A stretch of DNA of 57,493 bases. Source: Fictibacillus phosphorivorans (lineage in GTDB: Bacteria; Bacillota; Bacilli; Bacillales; Fictibacillaceae). The notes under the pieces are model-generated. The model was given only the letters and a program-made list of their open reading frames with translations, searched no databases and was not told the DNA's origin. Location: assembly GCF_023715845.1 (NCBI RefSeq), contig NZ_JAMBOR010000024.1:1-57493 (forward strand). Direction: 5' to 3'. This document shows positions 54,582-57,493 of this stretch, piece after piece. The position numbers and the translations under genes were made by a program. The stretch's first letter is position 1; every line of letters begins with the position of its first letter.

Positions 54582-55574
54582 GTGGTCAAGATGAAAAGCT
54601 GGTTGATGGTTGCAGCTGCGTTAGTTCTTTTAACAGGGTGCAGTGATTCCGAAAAAGTAAATTCAAAAAATAATGAAGTATCAAAAGAGGAAAAGAAAAC
54701 AGACAAAAAAGAAGAAGTAAAAACAGTAGATACAAAAGCAGACGCACCAAAAGATCAAGGGGATTATAAAGTCTGGTTCGAAGGTGACGTGGAACGAAAA
54801 GGTAAAACTATTGTTGTAAAAGGAAAGACGAATCTTTTACCTGAATCTCGCCTTATTGTCGAAATGGACAGCGTTGAGGGTACTATTATTGGTGGGAGTG
54901 ATTCCGTACAGGTAAATGAAGATGGGACCTTTAACACCGATCTCGAAATCCCTAATGAATATGACGGATTAATTGAAATAGCGTTAAAATTTGAACCAAG
55001 TACAGATAACCAGCCGATTAAGGATCACTATGGAGAGATTGGAGAAAAGCTCGAAGGATCTTTTATTAGAATGGATGAGAATACAGGAACAAAACAAAAT
55101 ATAGCTTTTGTAGCATTAGAAGTTAAGCAAGAAGATTCTAATTCGACTATAGCTATTGAAGAACCAGAGTGGGATAAGCCTGAAGACTATGGATCCACTA
55201 CTGTTCGAATAGATAATCCAGATATCCAGAAAGGTGAAAGATACTTATATATTGAAGGAAAAACAAATTTATTAGAAGGAACTCAATTAAGAGGTAAATT
55301 AAGTATCCCTGATTATATTACTTCTGGCTTTCAAGATATAGTAGTTGTTCATCCTGATGGTTCCTACAGAATGATTATTGAAAAACCTCAGACGAATAAG
55401 AAGTTAAAAGATGTAAAAGATTATGAGCTGATTATCAGCATGAGTACTATAGACAGTTCCTGGCCATCAATTAAGGAAGCTTACGGTGAAAATGGAGAAA
55501 AGCTTCAAGGTGAATTTGTAGCAGATGATGGTTATTTAAAATCAGCAGAAAAGAAAATTTCAATTGTAGAATAA
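54582..55574 (+). CDS. Lipoprotein with two repeated domains
   Basis: Not a named family. 330 residues: lipobox LTGC (Cys20 from the GTG start), a Lys/Glu/Ser-rich linker to about 60, then two related domains of about 125 residues. Each carries GKTNLL near its start and an I/W-K-x-x-Y-G-E-x-G-E-K-L-x-G-x-F motif near its end. Beta-rich. GTG 54582 with GGAAGG eight bases upstream fits; ATG 54591 is possible. Co-transcribed with the VWA lipoprotein. Confidence 0.75.
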   Translation: MVKMKSWLMVAAALVLLTGCSDSEKVNSKNNEVSKEEKKTDKKEEVKTVDTKADAPKDQGDYKVWFEGDVERKGKTIVVKGKTNLLPESRLIVEMDSVEGTIIGGSDSVQVNEDGTFNTDLEIPNEYDGLIEIALKFEPSTDNQPIKDHYGEIGEKLEGSFIRMDENTGTKQNIAFVALEVKQEDSNSTIAIEEPEWDKPEDYGSTTVRIDNPDIQKGERYLYIEGKTNLLEGTQLRGKLSIPDYITSGFQDIVVVHPDGSYRMIIEKPQTNKKLKDVKDYELIISMSTIDSSWPSIKEAYGENGEKLQGEFVADDGYLKSAEKKISIVE

Positions 55575-55581
55575 CCATCTT

Positions 55582-55608
55582 GCCCAGCATATTTGTTGCT
55601 GGGCTTTC
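55582..55608 (+). terminator. Terminator of the lipoprotein pair
   Basis: GCCCAGCA (55582-55589) pairs with TGCTGGGC (55597-55604), followed by TTTCT. It lies before the pncB start and argues against longer upstream starts. Confidence 0.8.
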
Positions 55609-55669
55609 TAAAATGTTTAACAATGAGACAATAGGAGAAAAATGTACAAGAGAAAGGCGGGATTCCGAG

Positions 55670-57103
55670 ATGAGCTATGAAGATTTAGCACTACATACAG
55701 ATAAATATCAAATTAATATGATGTACGCCCACTGGAAAAACGGAACACATAATAACATTAGAGTGTTTGAAGCCTTTTTCCGAAAGAATCCTTTTCAAAG
55801 CGGCTATGCTGTATTCGCGGGGTTAGAGCGAATCGTTCATTTTGTAAACAACTTACGCTTTAATGATGATGATCTTGAATATTTAAGGACACAAGAAGAG
55901 CAATATGATGAGGCTTTCTTAAACGAGCTAAAGAACTTTCAATTTACGGGAGAGCTATTTTCCGTAAAGGAAGGTACGGTTGTTTTTCCTAATGAACCAT
56001 TAATTCGAGTTAAATGCCGTGTATTTGAGGCCCATTTGCTGGAGACAGCTCTTCTTAACTTTATGAACTATCAGACGCTCATTGCCACTAAGGCGGCGCG
56101 CATCCGTCATGTTGCAGGAGATGATCAGCTCATGGAATTTGGTACACGCAGGGCTCAAGAAGCGGATGCCGCAATCTGGGGTGCGCGCGCCGCATACATC
56201 GCTGGGTTTGATGCTACGTCAAACATGCGCGCAGGGAAACTCTTTGGTATTCCTACAAAAGGAACGCATGCACATGCATGGGTACAAGATCATGATTCGG
56301 AAGAAGAGGCTTTTGAACGCTTTGCAAAAGCGCTCCCTGATCAAAGTATTCTTCTAGTGGACACGTACAATACATTAAAAAGCGGAATTCCTAATGCCAT
56401 AAAAGTGGGACTTAAGATGAAGGAAGAAGGAAAATCACTAAAAGGAATTCGACTGGACAGCGGCGATTTAGCGTATTTCTCGATCCAAGCCCGTAAAATG
56501 CTGGATGAGGCAGGACTCCATGATACAGTGATTGTGGCAAGTAATGACCTAGATGATGATGTAATTAATGATCTAAAATCTCAAGGGGCGAAAATTACCT
56601 CTTGGGGTGTTGGTACACAATTAATTACTGCATCAGATCAACCAGCGCTTGGCGGTGTATATAAAGTAGTAGCGAAATATGAAAACGGTGGGTATGTCCC
56701 AACGATCAAGATTTCATCTAATGTAGAAAAGATAACAACACCGGGCTATAAGAAGGTCTTTCGTATTATAAACAATAAGGGGAAAGCTGAAGCAGATTAT
56801 ATTGCGATGGTGGATGAAGTAATTCCGGATAAAGACATCAAGTTATTTGATCCTGTCCACACTTATAAAAATAAGATAGTCTCTTCATTTACTGCAGAGG
56901 AACTGCTTCAACCTATTTATATAGAAGGAAAGCTTGTTTATGAGCTGCCTCACTTAGAGGAGATCCGCAGCTACCACCAAGCACAGCTTCAGTTATTCTG
57001 GCCACAGCACTTAAGAAGATTAAATCCACAAGAATACTTTGTAGACCTTTCCAAGAAGGTATGGAAAACAAAAAACGACCTCTTAGAGAAGTATACGTTA
57101 TAG
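55670..57103 (+). CDS. pncB: Nicotinate phosphoribosyltransferase
   Basis: Makes nicotinate mononucleotide from nicotinate and PRPP in NAD salvage. 477 residues. HTDKYQINMMYAHW at the start, EFGTRRAQ, GTHAHAWVQ (with the active-site His phosphorylated in the family), LVDTYNTLKSG and GIRLDSGDL are the family signatures. ATG 55670 has AAGGCGG nine bases upstream. It returns to core-genome composition after the AT-rich island. Confidence 0.95.
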   Translation: MSYEDLALHTDKYQINMMYAHWKNGTHNNIRVFEAFFRKNPFQSGYAVFAGLERIVHFVNNLRFNDDDLEYLRTQEEQYDEAFLNELKNFQFTGELFSVKEGTVVFPNEPLIRVKCRVFEAHLLETALLNFMNYQTLIATKAARIRHVAGDDQLMEFGTRRAQEADAAIWGARAAYIAGFDATSNMRAGKLFGIPTKGTHAHAWVQDHDSEEEAFERFAKALPDQSILLVDTYNTLKSGIPNAIKVGLKMKEEGKSLKGIRLDSGDLAYFSIQARKMLDEAGLHDTVIVASNDLDDDVINDLKSQGAKITSWGVGTQLITASDQPALGGVYKVVAKYENGGYVPTIKISSNVEKITTPGYKKVFRIINNKGKAEADYIAMVDEVIPDKDIKLFDPVHTYKNKIVSSFTAEELLQPIYIEGKLVYELPHLEEIRSYHQAQLQLFWPQHLRRLNPQEYFVDLSKKVWKTKNDLLEKYTL

Positions 57104-57111
57104 GCGAGAGG

Positions 57112-57142
57112 ACCTCTTTTCTGATGGGAAAAGAGGTTTTTT
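57112..57142 (+). terminator. Terminator of pncB
   Basis: ACCTCTTTTC (57112-57121) pairs with GAAAAGAGGT (57128-57137), then TTTTT. Confidence 0.92.
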
Positions 57143-57163
57143 AATAAAAACTCAAAAAAACCG

Positions 57164-57192
57164 TTGACGGCCCAGCAGAACGCTGATATAGT
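57164..57192 (+). promoter_or_regulatory. rrn promoter P1
   Basis: TTGACG (57164-57169), 17 bases, TATAGT (57187-57192). Confidence 0.85.
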
Positions 57193-57259
57193 AATAAACG
57201 TTGTTGCTTTTCTTACATATTTCTCGACAAAAACATACAAAACTTTTTTAAAAAAGTGC

Positions 57260-57289
57260 TTGCATCACACATTCAATATGTGGTAAGAT
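57260..57289 (+). promoter_or_regulatory. rrn promoter P2
   Basis: TTGCAT (57260-57265), 18 bases, TAAGAT (57284-57289). A boxA-like antitermination motif (GTTCTTTGAAAACT, 57327-57340) follows in the leader, and GGAATT/AATTCC forms a hairpin near 57359-57377. Confidence 0.8.
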
Positions 57290-57408
57290 AGTTTTTGTCG
57301 CTGATTTGAGAAAGCAGCGCAAACAAGTTCTTTGAAAACTGAACAAAAGCAAAGGTAAGGAATTATGAATGAATTCCGTCAGTAAGAAATTAGAGCAAGT
57401 CAAACACT

Positions 57409-57493
<85 letters not shown>

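Noticed and set aside
36437-55574. Insertion sequences, integrase, att sites or CRISPR in the island
   Set aside because: No transposase or integrase coding sequence, no flanking repeats and no regular spacer array were seen; transfer is suggested only by composition and content.

Overview
The window looks like a chromosomal segment of a Bacillaceae member. Evidence: strong AGGAGG ribosome binding sites, SigA- and SigB-type promoters, a CIRCE element before groES-groEL, and a gene order closely resembling the Bacillus subtilis ydi-gro-guaA-pbuG region (thiL, tsaE, tsaB, rimI, tsaD, ydiF, moaC, rex, tatA, tatC, ydiK, ydiL, groES, groEL ... moxR/yeaC, yeaD, yebA, guaA, pbuG). A Fictibacillus-like genus is possible, but I cannot prove it from sequence alone. 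The window ends in the first 85 bases of a 16S rRNA gene.

Layout. 1-3500: a trans-sulfuration enzyme, an amino-acid permease, and tRNA-fMet plus tRNA-Asp. 3600-7250: the thiL-tsaE-tsaB-rimI-tsaD operon (thiamine diphosphate and tRNA t6A). 7390-7565: a cluster of DnaA boxes between convergent genes. 7600-15420: ABC-F protein, a GC-rich intergenic element, moaC, rex, tatAC, YdiK/YdiL-type membrane proteins and groESL. 15600-18000: a DUF4317-type protein, a frameshifted lipoprotein and an ECF S component. 18136-26044: two divergent gene sets around a PucR-type regulator. On the minus strand are an aldehyde dehydrogenase of the MmsA/IolA type and a class III aminotransferase. On the plus strand are a DUF3311 protein, a sodium:solute symporter and an M20-type carbamoyl amidohydrolase. 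Together they read as uptake and catabolism of N-carbamoyl-beta-alanine or a similar carbamoyl amino acid. 26291-28251: a MerR/DUF3967-like coiled-coil protein surrounded by TATCGS-N3-SCGATA palindromes, then a manganese catalase behind a SigB-like promoter. 28391-36274: moxR-DUF58-transglutaminase operon, then guaA and pbuG, each behind a guanine-class purine riboswitch; pbuG also has a PurR box pair.

36437-55574 is an accessory, visibly AT-richer island between the pbuG/prepilin-peptidase region and pncB-rrn. It carries a Tad/Flp pilus operon (cpaB, tadZ/cpaE, cpaF/tadA, tadB, tadC, flp, TadE-like and a TadG-position protein) with a VWA lipoprotein in the middle. The operon runs on into an exported protein with ten Pro-Gly hexapeptide repeats and a glycine-rich hydrophobic C-terminal region, an unrecognised cytosolic protein, a polytopic membrane protein and two small two-helix membrane proteins. 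A second block repeats these themes: a transglutaminase lipoprotein broken by a frameshift, a third small membrane paralogue, a decayed copy of the cytosolic protein and a possible distant relative, a second VWA lipoprotein, and a lipoprotein with two repeated domains. This composite envelope locus, with its duplicated and decaying parts, is the best candidate for an undescribed system.

57112-57493: the pncB terminator, tandem rrn promoters and the 16S start.
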